Shown in pieces: positions 1-7,548 of a stretch of 10,415 nt of DNA. Where the stretch lies: the NCBI GenBank assembly GCA_030550695.1, contig JAUQOX010000095.1, positions 1-10,415 of the forward strand. Reading direction: 5' to 3'. Below the pieces are notes generated by a model. It had not been told where the DNA came from. It did no database searches and was given only the letters and a program-made list of their open reading frames with translations. How positions within the stretch are numbered: position 1 is the stretch's first letter; each line of letters begins with the position of its first letter. The stretch comes from Gemmatimonadota bacterium (GTDB taxonomy: Bacteria; Gemmatimonadota; Gemmatimonadetes; Longimicrobiales; Gaopeijiaceae). The translations under genes and the position numbers were made by a program.

Positions 1-608
1 TCCTCGGCCACCCCTCCTTCCACCGAGGCCGGCAAGACCAGATGGGTCTCGTGGGGGGCCAGCGCCCCCATGGCCTCTTCCCACGAACCCTCCGGGCTCC
101 CGCTCCCGGGCCACCTGCCCGGGGTATCCACCACAACGACCTCACAATCTTCCAGGCGCGCCAGCGCGTCAGGGACATCCCTGCGGGTATAGACCACTTC
201 CAAGGGCAGGCCGGCGATCTCCGCATAGGCTTGCAGTTCGTCCACCCCGCCTACCCGATAGGTATCCAAGGTGATGAACCCCACAGCCCGACCGCCGAAC
301 CCGTGGGGATTCAGGGCGAGTTTTACGGCCGTAAGGGTCTTCCCCCCGCCGGCAGGACCTACCAGGGCTACCACGAACGGCTTGGAGGGCCGCATCGCCC
401 TTTGTTGTGCTCGTCTTTCCGTAATGCCCCCCATGCGCCTACGGTACTCCTCCACCTCCGCCACGGAAGTAGCCAGGATCTCCACCCAAGACCCGCCCTC
501 GGCCTCCACGGTCCGGGTGGAGAGGATCATGCCCTCTTCCCCCATGGCCGCCTTGACACGATCTAGAGCCTCTTTCAGGGTCCTACCGCGGAAAAGTTCA
601 GGCTGCAT
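1..608 (-). CDS. flhF: FlhF-like SRP-family GTPase (5' part only, cut by window start)
   Basis: SRP-type GTPase related to FlhF, which governs flagellar placement and early assembly at the membrane. Translating back from the ATG at 608 gives 202 codons, open to the window edge. Residues 1-47 match the FlhF amino-terminal region (TLKEALDRVKAAMGEEGMIL then STR). The G domain follows: P-loop GPAGGGKT at 84-91, DTYRVGGVDELQAYAEIAG from 115, and DTPGR at 161-165. The usual FlhF forms are GPTGVGKT and DTAGR, so both motifs diverge. Only about 35 residues separate the amino-terminal region from the P-loop, so the helical N domain seems to be missing. The later G4 motif would lie beyond the window. 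The start overlaps the flhA end by 11 bases and has GGGAG 8 bases upstream. FlhG is the expected next gene by synteny. Family assignment is strong; normal activity is uncertain. Confidence 0.88.
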   Translation of the reverse strand, partial: MQPELFRGRTLKEALDRVKAAMGEEGMILSTRTVEAEGGSWVEILATSVAEVEEYRRRMGGITERRAQQRAMRPSKPFVVALVGPAGGGKTLTAVKLALNPHGFGGRAVGFITLDTYRVGGVDELQAYAEIAGLPLEVVYTRRDVPDALARLEDCEVVVVDTPGRWPGSGSPEGSWEEAMGALAPHETHLVLPASVEGGVAE

Positions 609-2688
609 GATCCAACTCCCATGTGGCTAGGCTTTGCAGATGAACCGTGGGAGGCAGTTCTGCCAAGGACACCACAGGCACCGAGGGGAGGACCGGCTCG
701 ATCAGGCGACGCACCCCTACCCGCAGCCCCGGGGGCGTGATAAGGGGCAACGGCCGCCCGTCGGAACTCATGGTTCTCGCCAACTGATCCAGCCGGCTGA
801 GGAGCCGCGTCAACTGCTCCGGCTGGAGCATGGGGGAAGATCCCGACCCACCCCTCGGGTGGAAGAGGCTCATGAGGGCCGCCTCCAGCTTCGGTCCCAG
901 GGTGATGCCCTTGACGCTTCCATCCCGATCCTGGTACATCTGTACGATCACATGCGACAGATTCCGCCGTACGTGCTCGGTGAGAACCTCAGGATCCTTC
1001 GTCTGCTCTGCGGCGTCGGCCAACGTCTCCAAGATGGTCACCAGGTCGCGGATGGGGATCCGCTCTTTGAGAAGTCTCTGCAATACCCGGTGGAGCAGGC
1101 CCAGGGACACCTTGGCAGGTACAACATCCTCCACCAGGGCGGGATAGGCCGCCTTGAGGGTCTCCACCATCTCCTGCACGTCCTGCCGCCCCAGCAGATC
1201 CGCGGCGTTGTCCTTGAGGACCTCCAAGATGTGGGTGGCGATCACCGCCGAGGGCTCCACCACGACATATCCCACCGTTTCCGCCTCCACCCTCTTGCTC
1301 TTGGGGATCCACCGGGCCGGCATGCCGAAGCTGGGATCCACCGTTTCCTCCCCAGGGATCTCTTCGCTCACGGCGCCGGTGTCCAGGGCCAACACCAGCC
1401 GCGGCCGAACACTCCCTTTGGCCACCTCGGAGCCCCGGATCTTCACCCGATATTCCTCGGGGGCCAGCCGCATGTCGTCGCGGATGCGAATGGGTGGAAT
1501 GAGGATCCCCAATTCTTGGGCCGCCTGTTTCCTGAGGAGCCGGATCCTTTCCATGAGGTCGCCCCCTTGCCCCTCGTCCACCAGGGGGATCAGGGCGTAC
1601 CCCACCTCCACCTCCACCGGATCCAATTGCAGGAGGTCCTGCACCGGCGTACTGACCTTGGGAACGGCCTCCACTTTCGTCTTCGACGCCGGCCCCGTGG
1701 GCACGGGTGCCGCCTGCCTTTCCCGCGAGAAGCGGGCCAGCAGGGCCACTCCACCGGCCAGCGCCAGGAAGGGGAGGGCAGGCAAGCCGGGCAGAATGGC
1801 CAACCCCGCCAGGAACGCCGAGGCCATCCACGCAGGCTTCGCCCTGGAGGAGAGCTGACGGGCCACTGCTTCGGCCACGCGGCCTCCCCCCGACGAGGCG
1901 GTCACCATGATGCCCGCCGCTGTGGACACGATCAAGGCAGGGATTTGGCTGACCAGTCCGTCACCTACCGTGAGAATCGTGTAGATCGACACGGCTCTAC
2001 CGAAGGGCATCCCCCTTTGGACTACCCCTACGAAGAGTCCGCCCACGATGTTGATGGCCGTGATCAGCAGCCCCGCAATGGCGTCGCCCCGGACAAACTT
2101 GGCGGCCCCGTCCATCGCTCCGTAGAAATCTGCTTCCCGCGATACCTCCTCCCTTCGCGCCTTGGCTTCGGCTTCGTCAATGAGCCCTGCTGAAAGATCG
2201 CCATCTATGCTCATCTGACGGCCAGGCATGGCATCCAAGGTGAAGCGTGCTGCCACCTCCGCAACCCGTCCGGCCCCCTTGGTAATGACGATGAAATTGA
2301 TGGCCACCAGAATGAGGAAGATCACCACACCCACCACCGTGTTGCCGCCGATGACGAAAGCCCCGAAGCTTTCAATGACCTTCCCTGCTTCGCCCTTGCC
2401 CAGGATCAGGCGGGTGCTGTTGACGTTCAGCGCGAGACGGTAGAGGGTCAGAAGAAGGAGGAGAGCGGGAAAGGAAGAGAACTGCAGGGGACGCTCCACG
2501 TAGAGGGCTATCAAAAGCACCAGAAGGGACGCCCCGATACTCAAGGCCAAGCAAATGTCCAGGAGAGCAGGAGGGAGGGGAAAGACCAAAAGTCCCACCA
2601 CGGTCACCACGCCCACCACCACCACGATTTCCGTGTTGCCTCCGACGAACCGGGCAAACCGGTCCATGGGCGAGCCCGCTGCGCTCAC
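598..2688 (-). CDS. flhA: Flagellar type III export gate protein FlhA
   Basis: FlhA is the large export-gate subunit. Its membrane half forms a ring around the FliPQR core and couples ion flow to export; its cytosolic half docks chaperone-substrate complexes. The 696-residue product has the usual family length. Several hydrophobic segments fill roughly residues 20-320, with the FHIPEP-family signature RLALNVNSTRLIL at 84-96. The conserved cytoplasmic loop follows (GAGRVAEVAARFTLDAMPGR from 138, then a run of acidic residues). A charged, proline-containing linker near 321-345 leads to the soluble carboxy-terminal domain. The start is GTG at 2688, overlapping the flhB stop as GTGA, with a strong GGAGGAGG ribosome site upstream. 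An ATG seven codons in (MDRF) is a weaker alternative. The overlap suggests translational coupling to flhB. No broken or missing region was seen. Confidence 0.97.
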   Translation of the reverse strand: MSAAGSPMDRFARFVGGNTEIVVVVGVVTVVGLLVFPLPPALLDICLALSIGASLLVLLIALYVERPLQFSSFPALLLLLTLYRLALNVNSTRLILGKGEAGKVIESFGAFVIGGNTVVGVVIFLILVAINFIVITKGAGRVAEVAARFTLDAMPGRQMSIDGDLSAGLIDEAEAKARREEVSREADFYGAMDGAAKFVRGDAIAGLLITAINIVGGLFVGVVQRGMPFGRAVSIYTILTVGDGLVSQIPALIVSTAAGIMVTASSGGGRVAEAVARQLSSRAKPAWMASAFLAGLAILPGLPALPFLALAGGVALLARFSRERQAAPVPTGPASKTKVEAVPKVSTPVQDLLQLDPVEVEVGYALIPLVDEGQGGDLMERIRLLRKQAAQELGILIPPIRIRDDMRLAPEEYRVKIRGSEVAKGSVRPRLVLALDTGAVSEEIPGEETVDPSFGMPARWIPKSKRVEAETVGYVVVEPSAVIATHILEVLKDNAADLLGRQDVQEMVETLKAAYPALVEDVVPAKVSLGLLHRVLQRLLKERIPIRDLVTILETLADAAEQTKDPEVLTEHVRRNLSHVIVQMYQDRDGSVKGITLGPKLEAALMSLFHPRGGSGSSPMLQPEQLTRLLSRLDQLARTMSSDGRPLPLITPPGLRVGVRRLIEPVLPSVPVVSLAELPPTVHLQSLATWELDHAA

Positions 2689-3803
2689 GCCTTCCTCCTC
2701 CGCTGCTCAGCGGACCCCTGCCGCCACCAACGCCGGCGGACATCTTCCCTTTGCCGGTAGACCCAGGCCAAGATCTCCGCCACGGCAACGTAGAGCTCCA
2801 CCGGTATGGGGAAGCCCACCCGGGCCGTTTTGTAGAGGGCCCGGGCCAGTGGCTTGTTCTCCACCACGGGCACTCCGGCCTCCAAGGCGAGCTTGCGGAT
2901 ACGCTCTGCTACCTTACGGGCCCCCATGGCCAACACCACCGGGGCGGGCGCCACCTGGAGGTCGTACTTGAGAGCCACAGCGATGTGGGTGGGGTTGGTC
3001 ACCACCACATCGGCATCGGGCACCGCCAGGAGCATCCGGCGCCGCGCCAAGGCCCGGGCCATGGTACGCCGACGCACCTTCAAGATCTGATCGCCTTCCG
3101 TTTCCTTGAGCTCCCTCCGTAATTCCTCACGGCTCATCCGCAGGCTTCGTTCGTATCGCCAGTACTGGTAGGCGTAGTCGGCCCCGGCCAGCACCAGATA
3201 GGCGGCTCCGGCTCCTACCAGAATCGTAAGAGCCTGGTCTTTCATGAATTCCAGCAACGCCAGCGGTCCCTGCTGCCCCAGGGCCGGCAGACGGTCCCAC
3301 GATCCCCGCACCACCAGCGCCACCGCCCCGCCGATGAGGATCAGCTTCATCAGGGATTTCACCAGCTGGACTACCGCGTGAAGACCCCACAGCCGGCGGG
3401 CGTTCTCCCATGGGCTGATGCGTTCCAGCTTCGGCCGCAGAGGCTCCAGGCTCATCACGCCCTGGGCCTGTAGTCCCCCCACCAGCATGGCCACCGAAGC
3501 CATGGCCAGAAGCACCGGCAAGACAGCGAACAGCGTCTCCCGCCCGACCTTGCCCAGCCACCACACCATCCAGGCGTCCCCCGTTCCCCTGGGGTCCATG
3601 GCCTCCACCGTGGTGGCGGTGAACAGCGCAGTGAGGCTGCGGGCCAGGGCCGGCGCCGCCATGGCGGTGACCACACCCGAAGCCAAGAGGAGGAACGCCG
3701 TGGTGACCTCCTGGCTCCGCGGAATCTGCCCCTTGGCCCGGGCATCCCGTCTCCGCTTGGGCGTAGGGGCTTCGGTCTTGTCCTGGTATGCCTCTTCCGC
3801 CAT
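2685..3803 (-). CDS. flhB: Flagellar export switch protein FlhB
   Basis: FlhB is the autocleaving export-specificity switch: when the hook reaches its length, signalled by FliK, it changes the apparatus from rod/hook substrates to filament substrates. The 372-residue product begins with the typical basic stretch (KTEAPTPKRRRDARAKGQIP from 9). Four hydrophobic segments lie between about 33 and 215, followed by a charged cytosolic domain. The autocleavage motif NPTH is intact at 270-273 inside DVVVTNPTHIAVALKY, and the conserved VVENKPLARALY follows. The tail after the core is short and very basic. The ATG at 3803 overlaps the fliR stop by one base (TGATG), and the 3' end overlaps flhA by four bases. 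FlhB and FliR are separate here, unlike the fused versions known in some clostridia. With the cleavage residues present, normal switching is expected. Confidence 0.97.
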   Translation of the reverse strand: MAEEAYQDKTEAPTPKRRRDARAKGQIPRSQEVTTAFLLLASGVVTAMAAPALARSLTALFTATTVEAMDPRGTGDAWMVWWLGKVGRETLFAVLPVLLAMASVAMLVGGLQAQGVMSLEPLRPKLERISPWENARRLWGLHAVVQLVKSLMKLILIGGAVALVVRGSWDRLPALGQQGPLALLEFMKDQALTILVGAGAAYLVLAGADYAYQYWRYERSLRMSREELRRELKETEGDQILKVRRRTMARALARRRMLLAVPDADVVVTNPTHIAVALKYDLQVAPAPVVLAMGARKVAERIRKLALEAGVPVVENKPLARALYKTARVGFPIPVELYVAVAEILAWVYRQREDVRRRWWRQGSAEQRRRKA

Positions 3804-4594
3804 CAGGGGCCTCCCCTAGCCCTGGAAGCCCCGCTCAGGACTTCCTCCACCAGCGGGATGTAGTGCCCTTCCCACCCACCCATGAAGGCCGCCATGAGAG
3901 GAAGGGCCAGGCCGAGGACAAGGAGGCCCAAGCCGATCTGGAGCGGAAAGGCCATAAGCAAGACGTTGAGCTGAGGCACCGTGCGGGCCATGACCCCCAG
4001 CACGGCGTTGCCCATCATCATGGCCGCCACCACGGGGGCCGCGAACCGTAGGCCCAAAGCGAACTGGGTCTTGGCCATCAGAACCCCTTGCAGCAATCCC
4101 CCTTCCGACAGGCTCGGCTGTCCCGGAGGGAAGGCGACAAAAGACGCCCTCAGGCTCTCCAACAGAACCAGATGTCCGCCTACGGCAAACAAGGAGGCCA
4201 GAAGAAACAGTCCCAGGAGCTGGCCCAGGACGGGCATCTGCGTCCCCGACGACGGGTCCAGGACATTGGCTCCGGAAAGGCCCATCTGCACGGCCAGCAT
4301 ATCCCCTGCCGATTCCCCGGCGGAAAGGAGAAGGGCGGACCCGAGACCCAACACCAGCCCCAGGATAAACTCTTGAGCCAAAGTCTCGGGGCTCAGTTCG
4401 ACCTGACCGGCATTGGTGCCTTCCCCCCCACCTACCACAGGGACGAGAAGAAACGAGAAGAGCAACAAGGCTCCAGCCCGGACCCGCATGGGAACCGCCC
4501 TGGAAGAAAACGCCGGCATCAGCAGGAATAACCCGGACAGGCGGGTGGAGACCAGCAAGAAGAGCCGCACCGTCGGATGCTCCAGGAACGCCAT
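3803..4594 (-). CDS. fliR: Flagellar export gate protein FliR
   Basis: FliR is the single-copy subunit that completes the helical FliP5-FliQ4-FliR1 export channel in the inner membrane within the MS ring. The 263-residue product is hydrophobic throughout and of normal family length. Family-typical stretches include RLSGLFLLMPAFSSRAVP near 18-35, the loop QMGLSGANVLDPSSGTQMPV, and the highly conserved RTVPQLNVLLMAFPLQIGLG segment. The ATG at 4594 is preceded by GGGAGGAGG with good spacing, starting just after the fliQ stop at 4609. The 3' end shares one base with the flhB start. No truncation or unusual insertion is seen. Confidence 0.96.
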   Translation of the reverse strand: MAFLEHPTVRLFLLVSTRLSGLFLLMPAFSSRAVPMRVRAGALLLFSFLLVPVVGGGEGTNAGQVELSPETLAQEFILGLVLGLGSALLLSAGESAGDMLAVQMGLSGANVLDPSSGTQMPVLGQLLGLFLLASLFAVGGHLVLLESLRASFVAFPPGQPSLSEGGLLQGVLMAKTQFALGLRFAAPVVAAMMMGNAVLGVMARTVPQLNVLLMAFPLQIGLGLLVLGLALPLMAAFMGGWEGHYIPLVEEVLSGASRARGGP

Positions 4595-4608
4595 GTCCTC
4601 CTCCCTGC

Positions 4609-4878
4609 CTACCTCACGAGATCCGGAAGCCCCACCAGGATTTCGCTGGTGAATTTCATGATGATCTGGAGCATCCAGGACAACAGGACCAGAAAAGTCA
4701 GACCCACGGCCAAGAGTTTGGGAACGAAGCTCAAGGTCTGCTCCTGGATTGAGGTCACCGCCTGGATCACCGAAACAGCCAGCCCCACCGCCATAGCCAC
4801 TCCCAAGAGCGGACCGGCGAGCATGAGTGCCACCGTCAGAGCCTCGCGGGCAAGATCCAACACCATGGCCAAGGGCAC
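4609..4878 (-). CDS. fliQ: Flagellar export gate protein FliQ
   Basis: FliQ is a small two-helix membrane subunit, four copies of which pack around the FliP/FliR core of the export channel. Reading from the GTG at 4878 gives 89 residues, the same length as E. coli FliQ. Two hydrophobic hairpin helices lie near 15-37 and 53-75, joined by the characteristic QAVTSIQEQTLSFVPK segment. This start was chosen because GAGGAGGT (4886-4893) sits 8 bases upstream and overlaps the fliP stop. The frame is open further upstream to 4950, but that would add 24 residues not found in the family and would run into the fliP end. An ATG four codons in (4866) is possible but lies too far from the ribosome site. 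The gene is tightly packed between fliP and fliR. Confidence 0.94.
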   Translation of the reverse strand: MPLAMVLDLAREALTVALMLAGPLLGVAMAVGLAVSVIQAVTSIQEQTLSFVPKLLAVGLTFLVLLSWMLQIIMKFTSEILVGLPDLVR

Positions 4879-4885
4879 GGACGAT

Positions 4886-4893
4886 ACCTCCTC
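4886..4893 (-). promoter_or_regulatory. Ribosome binding site that fixes the fliQ start
   Basis: GAGGAGGT on the minus strand overlaps the fliP TGA and stands 8 bases before the GTG at 4878. It favours this GTG over the upstream in-frame extension and over the ATG at 4866, and gives the canonical 89-residue FliQ. Confidence 0.75.
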
Positions 4894-6112
4894 ACGAAAA
4901 ACTTCGGACCAGCCCGCCCACCACCAGGGACCACCCGTCCACCAGGACAAACAAAAGAAGCTTGAAGGGCAAGGACACCATGACCGGAGGGAGCATGAAC
5001 ATCCCCATGCTCATGAGGACAGAAGCTACCACAATGTCGATAACCACGAAGGGCAGGAAAAGAGCAAACCCCATCTGGAAGGCATGACGGAGTTCACTGG
5101 TCACGAAGGCTGCCGTCACCACCACCAGCGGCACTTCTTCCACGCTTCCGGCCGGGGTCCCGTGGAGTTCCACGAAAGTGGTCAGGTCTTCTTCACGCAC
5201 CGCATCCAGCATGAAGCGGCGAAAAGGTACCGCTGCCGCGTGCAGCATCTGGCCCTCGTCCATCTCTCCGGCGAGCCAGGGGCGCAGCGCCACGGTGTTG
5301 ACCTCGGAGAGGGTTGGCGCCATGACGAAACCCGTCAGGAGCAGAGCCAAAGCTGCCAAGAGGTGCGCCGGTGGTGCGGTTTGGGTACCGATGGCCTGTT
5401 TCAGGAGATGCAAAACCACCAGGATGCGCGTGAAGCTGGTCATCAGAAGGAGGAGGGTAGGGAGCAGGGCCAGGAAACCGATGAACAGAACCATCCCCAC
5501 AGCTCCACTGAGCCTGGGGCCCTCCGGACTTCCGATCCTCAGTTCCAGGGAGGGGACCTTCCCAAGGAGTTCCGAAAGGGTCGGAGCGGACCCCTGGGGC
5601 GCCGTCGGCGCGACCTCCGGGGCGGGACGGGCCCCTTGCACCACGGGAAGCTGTCCTGCCTCCAGGGCCGGCGGAAGGAGGACCAGGACCACGGTCAAGA
5701 TCCCCGCCAGCGGGTTGTTCCCGGCTCGACGGGACGGTCGCCGGGCCGCATCCTTGCGGATTCCCCCTCCCACCGGCTCCCCCCCGTAGCGGACGCCGGA
5801 ACTACTCTCCCCATCCGCGTTATGCCGGGAGCGCCCTGCCTCCGGCTCGTCCCACGACCCCTCCGGGGCCCTTGGCCCCCGCCCGGCAGCCACCAGCCGG
5901 ACGCCTCCCTCGCCGTAGGCCAGAAGGAGCGGGCGTCCCTGGAAGCGGACAACCGCCAAACCCTGCCGTTGGGCCAACGGGAGCCGCGCCAGGACCTCCA
6001 GGCCCCACTCCTGGCCCCTGACCGTTGTGGGGCGCCACCCCAGGCGTTGGGCCGCGTACACCAGCACCGCCAAGAGGCCCAGCACCGACAGCAGACCGGC
6101 AAGGATGGTCAT
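4892..6112 (-). CDS. fliO/fliP: Fused FliO-FliP flagellar export protein
   Basis: A single uninterrupted 406-codon frame carries two proteins normally encoded separately. Residues 1-75 look like FliO: one amino-terminal membrane helix (about 2-21), then a small cytosolic domain (LEVLARLPLAQRQGLAVVRF). FliO is known in enteric bacteria to help FliP oligomerise. Residues 76-130 are a charged, low-complexity linker. A signal-peptide-like segment follows: basic RRPSRRA near 124-130, hydrophobic 135-150, possible cleavage after LEA at about 152. From there on it is FliP, the channel-forming gate subunit, with intact signatures TAAFVTSELRHAFQMGFALF (333-352) and PFVVIDIVVASVLMSMGMF. The ATG at 6112 has GAGGGGG upstream, 15 bases after the fliN stop. 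A separate FliP could begin at an internal in-frame GTG (5773), giving 293 residues, so the fusion may be only partly obligate. Both domain identities are secure; whether one polypeptide is made is inference. Confidence 0.9.
   Translation of the reverse strand: MTILAGLLSVLGLLAVLVYAAQRLGWRPTTVRGQEWGLEVLARLPLAQRQGLAVVRFQGRPLLLAYGEGGVRLVAAGRGPRAPEGSWDEPEAGRSRHNADGESSSGVRYGGEPVGGGIRKDAARRPSRRAGNNPLAGILTVVLVLLPPALEAGQLPVVQGARPAPEVAPTAPQGSAPTLSELLGKVPSLELRIGSPEGPRLSGAVGMVLFIGFLALLPTLLLLMTSFTRILVVLHLLKQAIGTQTAPPAHLLAALALLLTGFVMAPTLSEVNTVALRPWLAGEMDEGQMLHAAAVPFRRFMLDAVREEDLTTFVELHGTPAGSVEEVPLVVVTAAFVTSELRHAFQMGFALFLPFVVIDIVVASVLMSMGMFMLPPVMVSLPFKLLLFVLVDGWSLVVGGLVRSFS
5771..5780 (-). promoter_or_regulatory. 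Candidate internal start for a separate FliP
   Basis: An in-frame GTG at 5773-5771 (codon 114 of the fused frame) is preceded by a G-rich stretch ending in GGAG at 5777-5780. Starting here would give FliP a short basic amino terminus and a signal peptide, as expected for the family. The 3-base spacing from GGAG is short for a good ribosome site, so this is only a candidate. It is the best internal start I could find upstream of the FliP signal segment. Confidence 0.35.
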
Positions 6113-6127
6113 GGGCCGAGTCCCCCT

Positions 6128-6514
6128 CTACGCCGGAGATCCCTGCAGCCGCGGCCCCGAGTGGACGATGCGGGTAATGCGGACTCCAAAATGTTCTCCC
6201 ACCACCACCACCTCCCCCTCGGCAAAGCGCCGGTCCCCCACGAACACGTCCACGGGCTCTCCCGCAAGCCTCTCCAGTTGGATCACCGATCCCCGACCCA
6301 GGGAGAGGACGTCATGCACGCTCATCCTCGTCCTGCCCAGCTCGATGGCCACAGGGACCTCCAGATCCAGAATGGCCGTCAAGGAAGCAGGTTTCCCCGG
6401 CTGGCCGGCGGCTCCAAGTTCCGAAAAGTTCGGAGGGACCGCCTCCGCCTCGGCGAAGGTCTCCAGAGGGGTAGGGTCCTGTCCTTGGGTTTGCTGTTCT
6501 TCGACGTGGCTCAC
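6128..6514 (-). CDS. fliN: Flagellar motor switch protein FliN
   Basis: FliN forms the lower part of the cytoplasmic C-ring with FliM and supports both switching and docking of the export ATPase complex. The 128-residue product has an acidic, flexible amino terminus (about 1-42) and one SpoA/C-ring domain at about 44-117. That domain begins SLTAILDLEVPVAIELGRTR and continues through VLSLGRGSVIQLERLAGEPV to FGVRITRIV. It is a short FliN, not the longer FliY of Bacillus, because no CheC-like phosphatase region is present. The GTG start at 6514 overlaps the fliM stop as GTGA, with GGAG just upstream, so coupling to fliM is likely. No cheY gene lies between it and fliO. Confidence 0.95.
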   Translation of the reverse strand: MSHVEEQQTQGQDPTPLETFAEAEAVPPNFSELGAAGQPGKPASLTAILDLEVPVAIELGRTRMSVHDVLSLGRGSVIQLERLAGEPVDVFVGDRRFAEGEVVVVGEHFGVRITRIVHSGPRLQGSPA

Positions 6515-7548
6515 AGCTCCATCCTCACTCGACCAGGCTCCAGGATATCTCTAGGCTCTACTTCCAGGACCGACGTGACCCGAACGGCCAGGTGTTGCCC
6601 GACCCTCCCGGGCAGGCCAGCGTACCGGCGTTGGCCGGACACGTAGAGGTGCAGTTCCGAGTCCACCGGCAAACGGGTCAACAGGACGTCGCCCACCTTG
6701 AGGTTCATGAGGTCCGCCAGCTTGAGTCGGGTCGGCGGAAAGCGGGCCTGCACCGGAATCCGGGCGTTCTTGAGGGTTTCCTCGATGGTGCGTCGCTCGA
6801 CAGCCCTCTCTTCCGGCGTGCCCCTGGCCACATGCACCTTGCGGGTGGCCGAGGTGGTAAAGAAGGGCTCCAGAACGGTGAAGGGCAGGCAAAGAAGGAT
6901 GGGAGAACTCATCTCGCCCATCATCACATTGAGACTGGTCACCAACACCGGGTCCTCGCGGTTGGCGATATGGAGCATTTCGGGAATGCTCTCGAAGCCC
7001 GTGATGACCAGATCCATCTTCACGTAGTCTTCCCAGACCTCCGCCAGTTGGAAGGCCATCCGTTCCGCCACGATGCGCACCAACATCCGCTCGGTGGGAG
7101 TCAGGGAACGCTCCAAGAGTGCCGGCTGGCCCATGCCCCCCAGCAGCCGGTCCACGGCGAAGTAGGCGAAGACGTGGCCGAAGTCCATGACGCCCTGCTG
7201 GCCGCCTGACCCCCGCACGTCGAAGATGAACGACGCGCAGGGCGAGGGCAGGGCGAGCAAGAACTCGCCGAAGGTGAGTTCTTCCACACTCTCCAATTCG
7301 AGGCTCACGGTGTCCCGCATCCGACCGGCCAACCAGCTCTCCACCGACTTGGCCAAGAGGCTGTAGATGGCCTCCAGGGAACGCTTCCTTTCCTTGGAGA
7401 TCCGCGCCGGCCTCCGGAAGTCGTAGACTTGGACGTCGGGCCCCCTTTGGGGCAGCGCCGGTGGCGCCGGTTCCCCTCCCCCGCTGAAGAGGAGGTCGAT
7501 TTCGTCCTGGGAGAGGCTTTCCGAAGTGTAGCTCTTATTGAAGGACAT
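6511..7548 (-). CDS. fliM: Flagellar motor switch protein FliM
   Basis: FliM is the C-ring protein that binds phosphorylated CheY and sets rotation direction. Read from the ATG at 7548 it has 345 residues, near the family norm. The amino-terminal CheY-binding peptide SLSQDEIDLLFSGG (10-23) is intact. The middle domain includes LLGGMGQP, the family GGxG turn. The SpoA-type carboxy-terminal domain follows (ARFPPTRLKLADLMNLKVGD onward). The start overlaps the fliL end by 14 bases and has no clear ribosome site, so translation probably depends on ribosomes finishing fliL. A TTG at 7590 would add 14 residues (MPARGSSLGSIYRN) and has a purine stretch upstream; it is less likely because the CheY-binding peptide normally sits very near the amino terminus. 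The 3' end overlaps fliN by four bases. Confidence 0.95.
   Translation of the reverse strand: MSFNKSYTSESLSQDEIDLLFSGGGEPAPPALPQRGPDVQVYDFRRPARISKERKRSLEAIYSLLAKSVESWLAGRMRDTVSLELESVEELTFGEFLLALPSPCASFIFDVRGSGGQQGVMDFGHVFAYFAVDRLLGGMGQPALLERSLTPTERMLVRIVAERMAFQLAEVWEDYVKMDLVITGFESIPEMLHIANREDPVLVTSLNVMMGEMSSPILLCLPFTVLEPFFTTSATRKVHVARGTPEERAVERRTIEETLKNARIPVQARFPPTRLKLADLMNLKVGDVLLTRLPVDSELHLYVSGQRRYAGLPGRVGQHLAVRVTSVLEVEPRDILEPGRVRMEL

Noticed and set aside
634..2193. A 519-codon open frame on the plus strand opposite flhA
   Set aside because: Same reasoning: histidine, arginine, glycine and proline-rich translation, fully antisense to a clearly conserved flhA.
4577..6646. A 689-codon open frame on the plus strand opposite fliR, fliQ, fliO/fliP, fliN and fliM
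   Set aside because: It lies antisense to five well-recognised genes, its product is a low-complexity mix rich in H, R, P, G and Q without a family pattern, and long antisense frames are expected in GC-rich coding DNA.
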